A stretch of 64,000 bases of DNA from Dastarcus helophoroides (GCA_028583605.1 CM053333.1:30731302-30795301), one strand, 5' to 3'; counted from the stretch's first letter, positions 1 through 11,439 are shown. Numbers and translations are program-made. The notes: generated by a model not told the origin, from the sequence alone.

Positions 1-196
1 TTGGTAAAACCAAAAGTGCACACTATGGAAATTGGTTTTATATAAACTTTCAGAAAAGGGCAGAATGTTCGTCTCAAGCTCAACATACAAATCTACTTAA
101 CTCTCAAAACTATGCCACAAGCGTTTTACAAAAAATAGTCAGCATTTTATTCATCTTATTGTGTTTTCCATAATAACCAATTAAAATGGTTGCAAA

Positions 197-450
197 AATT
201 GAAATACAGAACTTGTCCGCTGAAGCCAAGAAAGATTAAAAAAGACAACAAACGTTGCTCTAAAGCGTTTAGACAGTCAAGCCGTCATCTTCAGAGAGAT
301 ACTCGAGCATCTCTCTGAAGATGACAGCTTGGCTGCCGAAACGCGTTAGAGCAACGTTTGTTGTGTTTTTTAATCTTTCTTGGTTTCAGGGGACAAATTC
401 TGTATTTCAGTTTTTGAAGATAACCAAGGACCAGTCCGTTCCACCAAATA
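197..450 (-). mobile_element. Foldback (palindromic) element, copy 1
   Basis: Two arms pair around a centre near 302-308 (CTCGAG): the segment from about 205 to 300 is the near reverse complement of 309-410. The same sequence occurs at 13.9 kb and 44.5 kb. One end (here the right, 415-448) carries an unpaired extension reading GATAACCAAGG...CCGTTCCACC that has no partner on the left. An 11-bp direct repeat, ATGGTTGCAAA, lies at 186-196 and 451-461 and is a plausible target-site duplication. No coding capacity, so it is non-autonomous. Long inverted arms with a 9-11 bp duplication would suit a Mutator-like MITE, but I cannot assign a superfamily. Confidence 0.75.
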
Positions 451-461
451 ATGGTTGCAAA

Positions 462-1657
462 TAAAAATGTTTTGTTCGCTAGTAACTATCTTGTTTAGTG
501 AATTTACTGCAAGGATTTAAGACAAAAGTATTCGATACAAGTCAGTGTGCAATTTGTGCAGCTTCAATTTTCATGACAATTACTGGAGTACATTTCATTT
601 CGATCTCTTCTATTAACGGCATAATGTGTAGTTTCTAGAATTTCAGCTATCATTTCACATTTTTAAATGTGATTATAGTTCAAAAGAAATAAATTGAACG
701 TGCCAGCTTTGACATTCTTGTCATAATTGTGCCATCATTGATATGTAATATGTACACATTACTTGAACAAAGAGTACAAAACAATTTCTATGAAATGAAA
801 AGAAAAAACTTTTCATTAAATTAATTTTTCTCGAGAACGAAAGCGAATTACGTAATATCTTTTTACACTGTACTTAAAAGAAACTTGAGTTGGGCTAGAG
901 CGTGAATTTAGAGATAAAGTTAGCAAAAAAAGCATTACGTAGAGTTAAATTTTGCGTATATTTTACGACTGTTTAAAGAATAATTATTTTTAATTACTAT
1001 TTGTCCAGAGATTGTTTCATATATAAAGTGACACTTTGCAAGCTATTAAGCAGCTTACATTGAAACTAATTCAGGAAAGAAGTAATTTTTTTATAAAATA
1101 TGATTATATTTTGCAATATTATTTAAAAATATGATTAATTTTCTTACCTATTTATTATAGTTGATTTTGAACTTTACCATACTAAGCATTAGGAAACGCA
1201 TAAGATGATCAAAAAAATGTATTTGAAGTCATAAAATTGATTCATTAGTATTTCTCGTTTTTAAAATAGCAATTTACTTTTCGTGATAAATTAAATGAAT
1301 GCATTATATTTTATAGTTAGGGTATTTTGAAATTTCTTATGTCAATATTACAAGCGAATTAATCAGGATGGTTCCTTAAATCGAAAAATATAATGGAACC
1401 AAACACGTTTGCAATACATTAAAAGCAATTTATTTTCTGTCCATTCTATTCAAAAATTGTACAGATTCCAACAATGTTAAAATCAAAAGCAGGTAGCTCT
1501 TATGGCGATACTGACAATAATGGGAATACTATTTTCATGTCAAAAAATGACGCTTCATTTGAAGATTTTATGTTTATAAATAACAATAAATATGGGATAT
1601 AACATGAGTTTGATTCAACAGATATATTTGGTTTTCTGTAGTAAATTAGATAGTTAC
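462..1657. other. AT-rich intergenic stretch
   Basis: Very AT-rich, without long open frames, repeats shared with the rest of the window, or recognisable motifs. I see nothing that supports a gene here. Confidence 0.5.
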
Positions 1658-3604
1658 TTTTTTTTTAAAGTTTAATCCACTCGCAAAGGATAACCCCATT
1701 ATGCTTTCAAAGCACTACGAGTAGGATGCGGAAACAAGGATAGATGGCGATGAACCGACTTCTTAAACGAGGATAGGTTGTAATTTTTGGGGAAAATTCC
1801 TTTCGGTAACAAGTTCCATAACTTGGAAGTTCCATAACTTAGAAGTTCTATAGAAAAAACAGTCTCAGTTGACAGAAGTCCTCACTGTGTCAAGCTGGAC
1901 CGCACAGAAATTTGCCGTATCCGACTGTCTAGTACACCTCAAGAATCTAGCCCTTGGGGGATCAATCCAATTAGTTCCTGCGAGCATTTTCCTTTATAGT
2001 ACTTATAGAAAAGAAACAAGTCACCAACCATACGCCTGTGCTCTAGTGTTTCGAGAGAATCGGTCAGACTTTCGTCATCAATTAGGCGAATCGCTCTTCT
2101 TTGAATTGAATCCAAAAGTGTGTTTTGGGGCTGAACTCCAAACATGAGAACCGTATTGGCTAGTGTTGGCCTAACTTGGACTTTGTATAGTGTAAATAGC
2201 TGATGAGATGTGAAGTACTTTTTAGCTCTAAAAATAAACCCTAGCTTCTGAGAGGCGGATTTGGCAATGGCACGCACATGATCGTCCCAAGAGAAGTTAG
2301 TGCTCGCATTCACTCCTAGGATAGATAGATTAGATCCCATCGGAAGGATTTTACCGACCATTAGTATGTTTGTTTTATTATCCCTTGATGTTTTCTTAGA
2401 GAAAACCGCGGCCGGAGTTTTTGAAGCGTTGAAGTCGACCAAATTGTTCTTATCCCATTCCAGAATAATCTCGAGATCCCGATTAATCGTCTGCATCGCT
2501 GTTCCCTTAGTCGATCTGAAGCAGCGATAGATAATGGTTTATCGGAGAAAAAAGATGACACAAGGTTACTATCATCTGTGTAGCTGTATATAGGATTGGA
2601 AGTTGAAGCTAAGAGATCGTTTATGTGTAACAGAAATAGAGTAGGAGACAAAACAGGCCCCTGAGGCATCCCTCGTTAATCGCAAATGTCTCGGATGAGA
2701 TGCCATCGACGACGACCTGAAGAGATCTGTTAGCGAAAAAATTGGATATCAAAAAAGAGTCCAGGAGGAAGACCATAAGATGTTAATTTGGCGAGAAGAG
2801 ATCGGTGCCAGACTCTGTCGAAAGCCTTTGAGATATCCAATGCCACAATCCTCGCCTCACCATGTTTTTCCATAGCTACGTTATTGATATGAGTAACATA
2901 TGCCAGTGGATCGCCAGTGGAACGTTGTTGTCTAAAATCGTATTGCCTGTCGGAGATGATTCCATTTTCCTCCAGATATTTGAGAATCTCGATGTTGATA
3001 ACTTTTTCCATCACTTTAGATATAACTGGCAACAAAGATATAGGGCGATAGTTGTTAGCCAAATTCCTTTTTTCCCTTTTTAGGGATAGGCTGCACTCTA
3101 GCAGATTTCCAGATGTTAGGGAATACACCTTTGTTGTAAGAGAGTGTGAACAATTTGCTTAGGACTGGAGTCAACTCTGGGGCGCACTTCTTAAGAACAG
3201 TAGCGGGAATACCATCAAGACCAGAAGCTTTCGAGGTGTCGCCAGCTCAAAGAGAATCTTCCCGATTGTGCGTTGTCTGAAAACAACTTCAGCCGCATCA
3301 ATGTGCCAACCTTAGGAAGAATAGGAGGTTCTACGTTTCGAGAATCAAGATTGGAATTTTCAGCAAACATTAAGGCTAACAGGTCAGCCTTTTCCTTGGA
3401 GGTAGTAGCAATATTGCTATTTTCATCGAGTAAAGGTGAAAAATTTGAAGATGTAAAATACTTTCCAATCGACTTTGCAAATCCCCAAAAGGACCTGGAA
3501 CCGTTCGGACAGTTGATAAGTCTCTGGCGCATTTTACGATCGAAGTCACCTTCTTCTGATGTCTTTAATCTAAAACATAATACATGAAAGAACTGTTTCA
3601 CTTT
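1658..3604 (-). pseudogene. Jockey/CR1-like non-LTR retrotransposon, broken copy 1
   Basis: Read on the minus strand, frames from 3604 to about 1940 give in order a linker before RT (3601-3215), RT fingers/palm (3128-2730: NYRPISLLPVISKVMEK, LDISKAFDRVWH), the palm motif PQGPVLSP...YTDD (2669-2540) and the thumb (2496-1939: LGVNASTNFSWDDH, RRAIRLIDDESL). Frames change at least three times, so this is a 5'-truncated pseudogene; no endonuclease is present. The catalytic motif is YTDD rather than YADD. The 3' end is a short A-run on the minus strand (T-run at 1658-1666). The same 3' end occurs at 47158 and 62259, so the family has at least three copies here, all minus. Assignment to the Jockey/CR1 group is from motif style and is not certain. 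Confidence 0.85.
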
Positions 3605-3957
3605 TGTATTTAAAGTTTTTTTGTAACTCCTTAAACAAAGCCTGCAGGTAGGGTGTAAAATATAAAAAAAGGTTCTTTGTGAGATATAGATTAGATTTAC
3701 ATCTGTGATCCTAGATTTTTTTTCTGCTGAGGAATGATGCTTAATAAATTATTCAAAAATGTAAAATTGGTAAATTACGTAGACAGGCAAGATTAAAGAG
3801 ATGTAAATATATAATTAATTTTAATTTTTTTTTATTTTTACAGTATGTACAAGTTTTAACTTTTAATAAGTAGTTCAATTATATAATATTTTATTACAAT
3901 TATTATAGTTAGGTAGTTAGGTTCCACATAATTTTTTTTTAAACATTATTATTATTC
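3605..3957. other. AT-rich spacer
   Basis: Homopolymer-rich A/T sequence between the retrotransposon copy and the LTR; no gene or repeat recognised. Confidence 0.4.
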
Positions 3958-3961
3958 ATAT

Positions 3962-4305
3962 TGTAACAAAATGGAATTATAGAATTTAGTAAGGAATTCT
4001 TCTGGAAAAATTTGATAATTGGAAGCGGCCGCGATAATGAATCAAACGGCAGATAAGCGCTCCAGAAATTTCCGCAAACGATAAGTCTTATCTGTACTTT
4101 CCTTCTAGAAACCGGAACGGGATCTATAAATAGGCGGTCTTGTCGGCTTTCGCTCAGTCAGTCAGTTAGTTAGTCAATGAATAAGTTAGCGAATTAAACA
4201 GTGTTAGTGAGTTAATTAATCAGTTGAAGTGTTCCGAAATCTGTTTAAAAATAAAGTGGTTACAATTCACGAAGTATTAATCATTTGAACCGATAACGTG
4301 CAACA
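3962..4305 (+). mobile_element. Solo LTR, family A copy 1
   Basis: Begins TGTAAC and ends GCAACA, and aligns along its length to 6361-6737 and, inverted, to 7031-7298. It has the parts of a retroviral-type LTR promoter: TATAAATAG at 4135, an initiator-like TCAGTCAGTCAG at 4154-4165, and an AATAAA signal near 4248. Flanking 4-mers are ATAT (3958-3961) and ATGT (4306-4309), a degenerate 4-bp duplication. No gag or pol lies next to it, so it is best explained as a solo LTR left by recombination. A 4-bp duplication would fit a Gypsy-type element. Confidence 0.72.
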
Positions 4306-4309
4306 ATGT

Positions 4310-5690
4310 TATAATCATAAACGACCCAAAAATGTAAAAAGAGTCTCAATTATTAAATTTATAAATATGTGGATATTAAATTCTGATAGAGCTGTTGTAG
4401 TTTAAAGTCTAGATATGACAAGTTTCGAAAAAGGAATAATATTAATTAATTAGTAATGTCAATGTTCTTATCAAAGTTTTAATGCGAAAGAGGCAAAATG
4501 TTGCAAACATTTGTATTTCTTAAGACGCGAATCCAGAAGCGAACGATTTCGCAAAAAGATGGCCTATTTCCAAAGTATTTATCGAAATTGCAAAATTTTT
4601 GTATTTCATTAGGAACTTTTTTCTGTATCTGGTCAGTGTCAAATGTTACAGATAGTTCAAACAATGCACCTCATTTCGTTACTATCATTTAAACTTTGAG
4701 CTGTGTTTATGTTAAAGTGGTGCAACAACAACAAAACACTTTGATGAGTGGTGGCTGGTGGGAGCACAGAGGGCCAGCGACAGGGGGGACTACGGGTATT
4801 GTTATACCGGGGCCCGAACAGTGGAGGAGGAGGGCGGTCATGAATAATGAAATGGGACCCAGGAAAGTGAATGTCGTTTTTTGCTATTAAAAATATTTTG
4901 AGGATACTACACTTTTATTTAGTCATAAACAATATTAGATTCTACACCTTGGAAGGGGCCCATATGGGAACTAGATTAACCCCAACCGATAATCAACCTA
5001 GTGGCGTCTACATGTTTTAGTTTGTTATCAGCTGAACCACTTGTGATTTTTGTTAAAATTGGCTTGTCAAGTTAAATGACAGTGTTGAAGAAAAAGGGAT
5101 ATGAAACCAATGGATTTTAGTTAAACGTAATAATATTTTTTTATTCAAATGTAGGTAGAAAATTTGAAAAAAAATATTTAGGACAACTTTTGAATAGACG
5201 TTAGTTGCACCTAAAAAACCTTCTTCATTCTTCTTCGTACAAAATTCCATAAATCTGTCCGCAATCTCGTTTATTAACAAAAAATCTTCGCCAGAATTAT
5301 TTGTAATTTGCAGGTTCTCAACAGAGCAAGGGTTCCTTTAGTATATTTGGGGGAATATCTCCAGAATTTCTAACAGTATGCACATTACTTTTAATTCCTG
5401 ATACGTCTGTTTGAGTTAATGATTGCATGTCGCCTTCTTTCAAAGCCAAGAAAATTAGTTTCGTGGGACATTGCAATAATTCTTGTTTTTTATTGAAATT
5501 CTTATAGAATTTATAAATAGATTTTTCTGTAACACATCCATCATTCGACGTTATTTCTCAAGGATTTATGGAAACAATACTTGAATCCAGGCGCGTAGTA
5601 ACGATGGGGGTTTTGGTGACACAATCCCCCCCTTCCCCCGCCCCGAAATATTCGGTGTTCGAAAAAAAAACATGATGAACAAAAATGTAT
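4310..5690. other. Intergenic stretch with a GC-richer island
   Basis: Mostly AT-rich and unassigned. At 4730-4880 the composition becomes clearly more GC-rich (GGTGGCTGGTGGGAGCACAG and following), with a short open frame (plus, 4696-4890) rich in G, R and P; it has no start context, partner or motif I recognise. A C-rich stretch lies at 5620-5645. I cannot support a gene. Confidence 0.4.
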
Positions 5691-6356
5691 TTTTTTAGGT
5701 CCTTATTTCATTTCTTCATTTCTTTTTCTCGAAACTTTGATTTTAAAATGGAAATAATTATCCAGAGTTTTTGATATGAAACTTGAATTTTCGAGAAAAC
5801 AGTTTTTTAGTTAAAAATTATTTTCCATTTTAACCTGCACATTTCAAATTTAAACTGAAAATCCAAAAACATATTTTTCCTCGGAGTCCTTACTTCAATT
5901 TTTATTTTAAATGCAACATTTCGATTTTGATATCAAACTTTGGAAAAAAAAATGTTTGTCTATAAATTTCGAGTTTTTTTCGCAATTTACTTTTTTTGCT
6001 AAAAATTTAGAATTTTTTCTGGGAGTCAATTTTGAGTTGAAACTCGATATGTCAATATTCACTATTTTTCTTTCAATATAGACTTTAATTTCAAAAGATC
6101 CCTTTCACATTTGAAATTCAGAAAATGTTTTGTTTCAAATTCTTGAAAATGTTTAGCACTATTTCAACATTTTTACTCGAAATCGAAATCTTCATTTTTT
6201 CGTTATTTCAAATTTTTTTAATAGAATTTCTGTTGTAAAGTTTGATTTTCGATAATTGGGCTAAAATTTTAAGTTTAAAACCGAAATTGAATTGGAATGT
6301 CGAAGTTTTTTTGTCCATATTTCGACCTTATTTTCAAAAATTCCAGTTTATTCTAC
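5690..6356. repeat. Degenerate TTTCGA-type AT-rich repeat
   Basis: Loose repetition of words such as CGAAATTTTC, ATTTCGA and CAAATTTAAA in both orientations. It resembles the larger arrays further along but is more diverged and without clear period. Confidence 0.55.
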
Positions 6357-6360
6357 ATAC

Positions 6361-6737
6361 TGTAACGCAATGTAAATAGATGAAATAGGATTTAGAATAG
6401 ACTTGTAGAATTTAGTAAATAAAAAAAAGTTTCTAGAAGGTTCTGATAAGGGGAAAGCGGCCGGGATAACGAAACAAACGGCAGATAAGCGTTCCAGAAA
6501 TTTCGGCATTCGATAAGCCTTATCTGCCGAAAATTCTGGAAGCCGGGGGCCAAAACTATAAAAAGGGGGTCAGTTTTCCCTCGAGTCAGTCAGTTAGAGT
6601 CAGTGCAATTAGTGGGTTAGCAATTAGTAAATAAGTAGTGAGTTAATTGTCAATTGTGGTGATCCAAATTGAGTTCAGTAATAAAGTGGGTCTTATTCGA
6701 TAAGTGTAATCAATTCGAACCGATAACGCACGTAACA
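6361..6737 (+). mobile_element. Solo LTR, family A copy 2
   Basis: Starts TGTAACGC and ends CGTAACA, flanked by an exact 4-bp target duplication ATAC at 6357-6360 and 6738-6741. It contains TATAAAAAG at 6557, an initiator TCAGTCAG at 6586 (about 29 nt downstream, normal TATA-to-start spacing), a purine-rich AAAGCGGCCG block near 6457, and AATAAA near 6681. No internal coding region flanks it. This is the best preserved of the three related LTRs and defines the ends of the family. TG...CA ends and the 4-bp duplication suggest a Gypsy-type LTR retrotransposon. Confidence 0.82.
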
Positions 6738-6954
6738 ATACTTATTTTGTCCAGTTTTCAAGATTTTTTCTCGAAAATTCGATTTTTTGTAAGTAAAAAA
6801 ATATCTCGAAATTTATCTTTAAACATGAACTTTCGAGGAAAAATTTTTTACTTCCAAATTGAAACTTCCATCTCAACACTTCTACTTTAATCCTGAAATA
6901 TCGACAACAAATGCAACTCTTCGAATTTAAACTCAAAATCAATATGCATAAAAT

Positions 6955-6987
6955 ATTCGCGAATAACTTAATTCCTTATTCGCGAAT
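6955..6987. repeat. Perfect 12-bp inverted repeat (ATTCGCGAATAA)
   Basis: ATTCGCGAATAA at 6955-6966 and TTATTCGCGAAT at 6976-6987 are perfect complements around the 9-nt loop CTTAATTCC. Each arm itself contains the palindrome TTCGCGAA. Another GCGCGAATAA follows at about 7009. Function unknown. Confidence 0.6.
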
Positions 6988-7030
6988 ATAGGAAGTAAAA
7001 TTATTTTCTGCGCGAATAAAGAGCTTTAAC

Positions 7031-7298
7031 TTAAACATTCTAATTACTAACTTACTAACTACACTGACTCTAACTAACTATTTCGAGGGAAAGCTGACCG
7101 CCTTATATAGTTTTGGCTCCCGGCTTCTAGAACTTTTCGGCAGATTAGGCTTATTGTTTGCCGAAATTTCTGGAACGCTTATCTGCTGTTTTGTTTGTTT
7201 CGTTATCGCGGCCGCTTTCCCCTTATCAGACCTTTCTAGAAACTTTTCTTACGTACTAAATTCTACAATTCTATTATATCTATTTACATTGCGTTACA
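7031..7298 (-). mobile_element. Partial LTR, family A copy 3 (inverted)
   Basis: On the minus strand it begins TGTAACGCAATGTAAATAGA at 7298 and follows copy 2 through the purine-rich GCGGCCGC block (7205-7212), the TATA region and the GTTAGAGTCAGTG repeats, then diverges near 7031. The 3' part of the LTR is missing. Lying only 290 bp from copy 2 in opposite orientation, it is a separate insertion rather than the second LTR of the same element. Confidence 0.75.
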
Positions 7299-7299
7299 A

Positions 7300-8160
7300 T
7301 ATTAATGTTTTACTGAAATTTCCACTTAAGTAACGAAATTTCAATTGTAATGCCTAAAATTAAGCAAAAAATAGTAATTACAAGTGAAAACTTGAAACTC
7401 TGTAGATTTCGAAAAAGTTTCCAATTATAAAAAATGTGATAGTTTTTGTATTATTTTTTTTAATCTTGATATTTCACCTTTTTCCAATTTTCAAGTTTAA
7501 TCCCCAAAATTAAATCTTAAGCTTTCACCTTATTCCCAAATTCCGTATTTAATTAAAAAATAAATACTTTTTTGTAACTCTGGAATAACAAAATTAGAAT
7601 TATAAGTTCTAAAAAAAGTCTACAACTCTTTACGGACAAAATTTCGAATTTAAACTTGCGATTTTGTTAAAATAATTCAAAATTTGGATAAAATGGAAAT
7701 TAGTAGATACAAAGTCGAAAATGTTCAAAAAAATGTTCTCGGAATTTAAAAAAAGGGTCGATATAGAAAAAAAATTGGGCAATTAAGACTTAATTTCAGA
7801 AATAGAAGAAAAAAAGACCCTTTCAGGAAAATTAAGAAAAGAAAAATAAAATTTAAATGCCTAAATACGAAATTAAAAAAAAAACAAAATTTTTAGGTAA
7901 AATCGATATTTGAGTTACATCATACTAAGAAAATCTACCGCATGGTCCTGAAGTCGAATTGGAAAAAAGGTAAATTTCGATAAATTAAAAAATTTCCGAA
8001 GAACATATTTTTCGGGAAACTTTCGTTTTTTTTTTTTTGTTAAAACTTCAACAATCCAAATATAAAAAAAATTGAAATTTTCAAAAAATATTTGTCAATT
8101 CTGTTTTAATTGTTTATCAAAGCGCAACAAAAAAATAGTAATTTAAGAAACAGGTCAAAA
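7300..8160. repeat. Degenerate A-rich AT repeat
   Basis: Repeated words such as AAAATTTCGA, GAAATTT and AAAAAAATT with A-runs predominating on the plus strand. No period is visible by eye and there are no credible open frames. Confidence 0.5.
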
Positions 8161-8469
8161 TCTCCACTTGCAAGTTTACAAATATGAACTATATGAATAT
8201 GAACTAAACGAACTACTATCAGCAACATGCACACTTCCTTAAGGTATCCAAATGGATCGAGTATCATATGTTTATCAGTAAAGTGACGATATGAAAGATA
8301 GCGAATTCGAACGACGTAAACCGAACTTCTTACTCAATTCCCCTCCTAAACCCCTTCCGACTCTGTTCACCTAACCCCCCTCAACAGGGCATTTAAATCC
8401 AGAAGAGCCAAATCCTACTTAGCGATTTACCAGACCCCCGCCTTAAGTCGAAATAAAAATTTGGGTGAT

Positions 8470-9660
8470 AATAATTTTTTTTTAAATAATTTTATCTTCC
8501 TTCACACTTGGAAAGATGTACCTACTCGGTTAACTGATGAGTCATCTGAACCGGAATAGGATATCTTCTTGGTAACCTTTTGCATTCAATTAAAATGGAT
8601 CATTTTTAGTATTTTGCTTTTGATGGTCAAAGTTTCAATGAAAAATAAATGTTCATCAGCAACATATTTTTTTTCACCACGATTTTATCTTCATATGGTA
8701 CAACATTTCACCTACATCATCTCATGTAGCATATCGCCGTCATAATCTTACGTATTCGGATAAAATCGATCCATCCTAATAATCGTTTGGTGGCCAAAAT
8801 TTCAATGAAAAACAAAAGTTCTTCAGTTAGTATTTTCCTTTTCGAGTATAATTTTATATCTTTATATTATACCAAATTTTCCAAGTTACACATTATCGCT
8901 TAGGTATGTCAGAGGAGCGAAGAGCTGAATAGACCCTTCGTTTGAAACAAAAGACTTTCATGTTTTCTGTATTCAGTTAAAATAAATCCATGTTAAAACT
9001 TTGATGTTATTGGAGGTCAAAATTTTGGCAGGAAGCTAAAGTTCATCAGTTTCCTCTAGTAGGGCCGGAGCCTACTTGTCCGCTTGCCTACAAAGCGGCA
9101 AAAGAGGTAATAAAGGAACTCCTAAGAGAACGCAGCACTCACTGGAGGGGTGTCAATGGTCTGAGGCAATCGCGGAAGTTCATTGACGGACCATCAGAAA
9201 AGAGAGCCAGAGAACTATTACAGTTAAGCAAAAATCAGCTCAGGTGGACAGTTGGACTATTTACGGGACACTGTGCCCTAATAATCTTACAACAATTGGC
9301 GTAAAAGAAAATTCTACTTGAGGAATGTGTGGAGAGGAAGAAGAGACTCATTTACACATATTATGCGAATGTCCGGCTCTGGCAAGGGACAGACATTCCA
9401 GCTTTGGGAATGCTCTGATTGAACCAAAGACAATAGTGGAGACACCCATAAAGGAGGTTCTGGAATTTTTCAAAAGAACGGGCCTATTATGAGATAATCG
9501 TGGGGGGGCACAATAAGCGATAGCTTCAGTGCTGCAGGGATGACCGACCCCATAGTAATAATAATAATAAAGTTCATCAGTAATATTTTCTGTTTGCACT
9601 ATAATTTTATATGTATAAAGTAGAAGTTTCTAAGTTATATCTAGTAAATGCAATCCCGTA
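8470..9660. repeat. Diverged tandem repeat, about 3 units
   Basis: A recurrent block reads roughly GGTCAAAATTTCAATGA, A-rich, GTTCATCAG, AGTATTTTC, TATAATTTTAT, ACC/ACAATTT. Anchors are near 8623, 8790 and 9013, so units are about 170-220 bp and quite diverged. The third unit is split by an I-clade retrotransposon fragment at 9051-9568. Confidence 0.55.
9051..9568 (+). mobile_element. I-clade retrotransposon 3' fragment
   Basis: Plus-strand frame ending at TGA 9490-9492 encodes the C-terminal zinc-binding tail CGEEEETHLHILCECPALAR followed by RDRHSSFGNAL, matching the fragment at 50527-51664 (opposite strand). The 3' end is a (TAA)n tail at 9554-9570, as in I elements. It is flanked by an exact 13-bp target-site duplication AAAGTTCATCAGT at 9038-9050 and 9569-9581, showing an ordinary target-primed insertion with 5' truncation. 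Upstream of the Cys/His tail only part of the RNase H to C-terminal linker survives. Confidence 0.88.
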
Positions 9661-9732
9661 ACAAAATTTCAATCCCGGTATTTGCGGGATTGAGTCCCGC
9701 GGGATCCAGGTATTTGCGAGATCCCGCAGAAT
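9652..9732. repeat. Cluster of CCCGCGGGAT-type palindromic words
   Basis: Within 80 bp the words AATCCCG, CGGGATTG, TCCCGCGGGATCC and GATCCCGC recur in both orientations separated by GTATTTGCG. This is a sharp GC island inside AT-rich DNA. Similar clusters with other self-complementary words occur at 13.3, 19.2, 24.2 and 36.6 kb. Origin unknown. Confidence 0.55.
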
Positions 9733-9789
9733 GAGAAAAACTTCTAGAATAAAGTGTCCTATCATCAGAGCACAAGTTTTCAAAGGAAT

Positions 9790-11040
9790 TAACTGGAAAT
9801 TAGTAGTAATAATTTAGATCGAAATTTAAAGGAAATAAGAAAAAGTAAAGGTAAATTTCGTATGAGCTACAATTTTGAGAAAAAGGTCTAAATTTCAAGA
9901 AAATATTAAAATTTACCAAAAAAAAAATATTGATAATAAATCGAGTTCAAGTTTTAAAAGAAGGGCCCGAATTTTAAAACAATACCGAAATTAGCCAAAA
10001 AAAATGCATGGGTAAACATTTCTAATTTAAATTTGAAAAAAAAGAGAAACCGCAATATTTATTTAAATGTTAAAAACTTGATAATAGTAAAAGCTGAATC
10101 TGCAAAAAATTGAAAATTTAGAAGGAAACACTTACGATTTTAACTTTAAAATTTTAGAAAAAAACTAGAACAAGAGATTTTTGGAAACATTTTCAGAAAA
10201 AATTTGAATTTGTAAAATTCTTTTTGAGATTTCGAGTTTAGAGTGAATGTGGTAGAGAAAAAATTCTGAATTTATAGAAAATTTCTAAAAAAATTAAGCT
10301 TGACATAAAAGTTGAAGTGACGAAAAACAAATTTAAATTTCAAGGAAAAAATTCTGCATTTAAACTGAAAATTTAATAAAATTATAACATAAGAATTTTA
10401 TAAAAAAATTGTAATTTCCAATAATTTAGTCAATATTTCGACAAAAAAAAAATGAAATCCTTCTGATCAGTTCTTAAAATTTTTAGCAAAACGAATGGAT
10501 AAATTATAGCTTAGAAAAATGTACCATATAATGAGAAAAACAGGTACAAATTGCTAGTTTTAACTCTTCATTTTCAGAAGGGTTACACATCGAAATTTTG
10601 AAAAAAAAATCAACACTGATGAAAAATTGGAGTTGAAGTAAAATTTTGAGTTAAAAAACCTTATATTTAAAGAAACAAACTATAGAGCTTTCGAAAAAAT
10701 CAAAATCTTTGAGAAAAAGTCAAAAATATGAATTTATGAATAGATAAAATAGATAAAAAATCTATATTTCGACATTAGGTCAATTTTGAGAAAAAAATAA
10801 CACTTCTAGAAAAGACAAAATTTGAAGGAAAATTTTCAGTTTATAGAAAATATTCAAATTTGAATTACGTTTCGAGAAAAGGGTAACAATTTTCAGAAGT
10901 CAAAATGTTGAGTTCTAAGTTGAAAGTTAAATAATAATAATAAAAAAACTAAATATTTAAGGCATGAGCTGGAATTTTCAGGAAAAAAATCGAAATTTTT
11001 TAGTTGAAGGACGAAATTTAGAAATAAGTGACAAAAACGT
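9790..11040. repeat. A-rich GAAATTT repeat region
   Basis: Irregular repetition of AAATTTGAGAAAAA, GTCAAAATTT and GAAATTTT with A-runs on the plus strand. It is the opposite polarity of the T-rich array that starts at 14.16 kb. No gene seen. Confidence 0.6.
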
Positions 11041-11134
11041 AGAAATATGATAACGAAGGCTTCCACGACCAGAGTCAGTACAGGATATACTTCTTCCGGG
11101 ATTGGACCGTGTCAAAGAACTACTAAAAGTGTTC

Positions 11135-11169
11135 GACGTTTCGCCCACCATCGTAGGGGGCTTCTTGAG
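11135..11169 (-). ncRNA. Degenerate hammerhead ribozyme core in Penelope-like terminal repeat
   Basis: Minus strand reads CTCAAGA, then a stem AGCCCCCTACGATGGTGGGC, then GAAACGTC. A hammerhead core is CUGANGA - stem II - GAAA - stem III - NUH; here one core base differs (CUCAAGA), stem II can pair GCCC with GGGC, and GAAAC-GUC gives the minimal stem III known from Penelope-like elements. The inverted copy at 12709-12740 keeps stem II and GAAACGT but has lost CUGANGA. Probably inactive. Confidence 0.5.
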
Positions 11170-11257
11170 GAACAAAGAAAAGAAAAAATGAAAAGAGGAA
11201 TATGAGGGAATATGCAAAAAACGAAGGAATGAAAAGGCCAATTTCAAAACATCAGAT

Positions 11258-11377
11258 CACGGTAACTCAGTATGTCCACCATACCAGAGGCAAAAAAACT
11301 CTTCTGATTTGAAAAGGATAAGAAAGTTTAGATAGAAGAGCACGGTAACTCAGTATGTCCACCATACCAGAGGCAAA
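11258..11377. repeat. 83-bp tandem duplication in the Penelope-like 3' region
   Basis: CACGGTAACTCAGTATGTCC starts at 11258 and again at 11341, with about 37 nearly identical bases in each copy and a diverged spacer between. Confidence 0.7.
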
Positions 11378-11439
11378 ACTCATCTGTCAGGAAAGAGGGA
11401 AAGGGAAACTTTATATACCATTCGTCTGCGCGATCACTT

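Noticed and set aside
6361..7298. LTR copies 2 and 3 as the two ends of one retrotransposon
   Set aside because: They are in opposite orientation, only 290 bp apart, and copy 2 has its own exact target duplication.
8531..8557. CTGATGAGTCATCTGAACC as a hammerhead core
   Set aside because: CTGATGA is present but no GAAA follows a pairing stem II, and the flanks do not form stems I and III.
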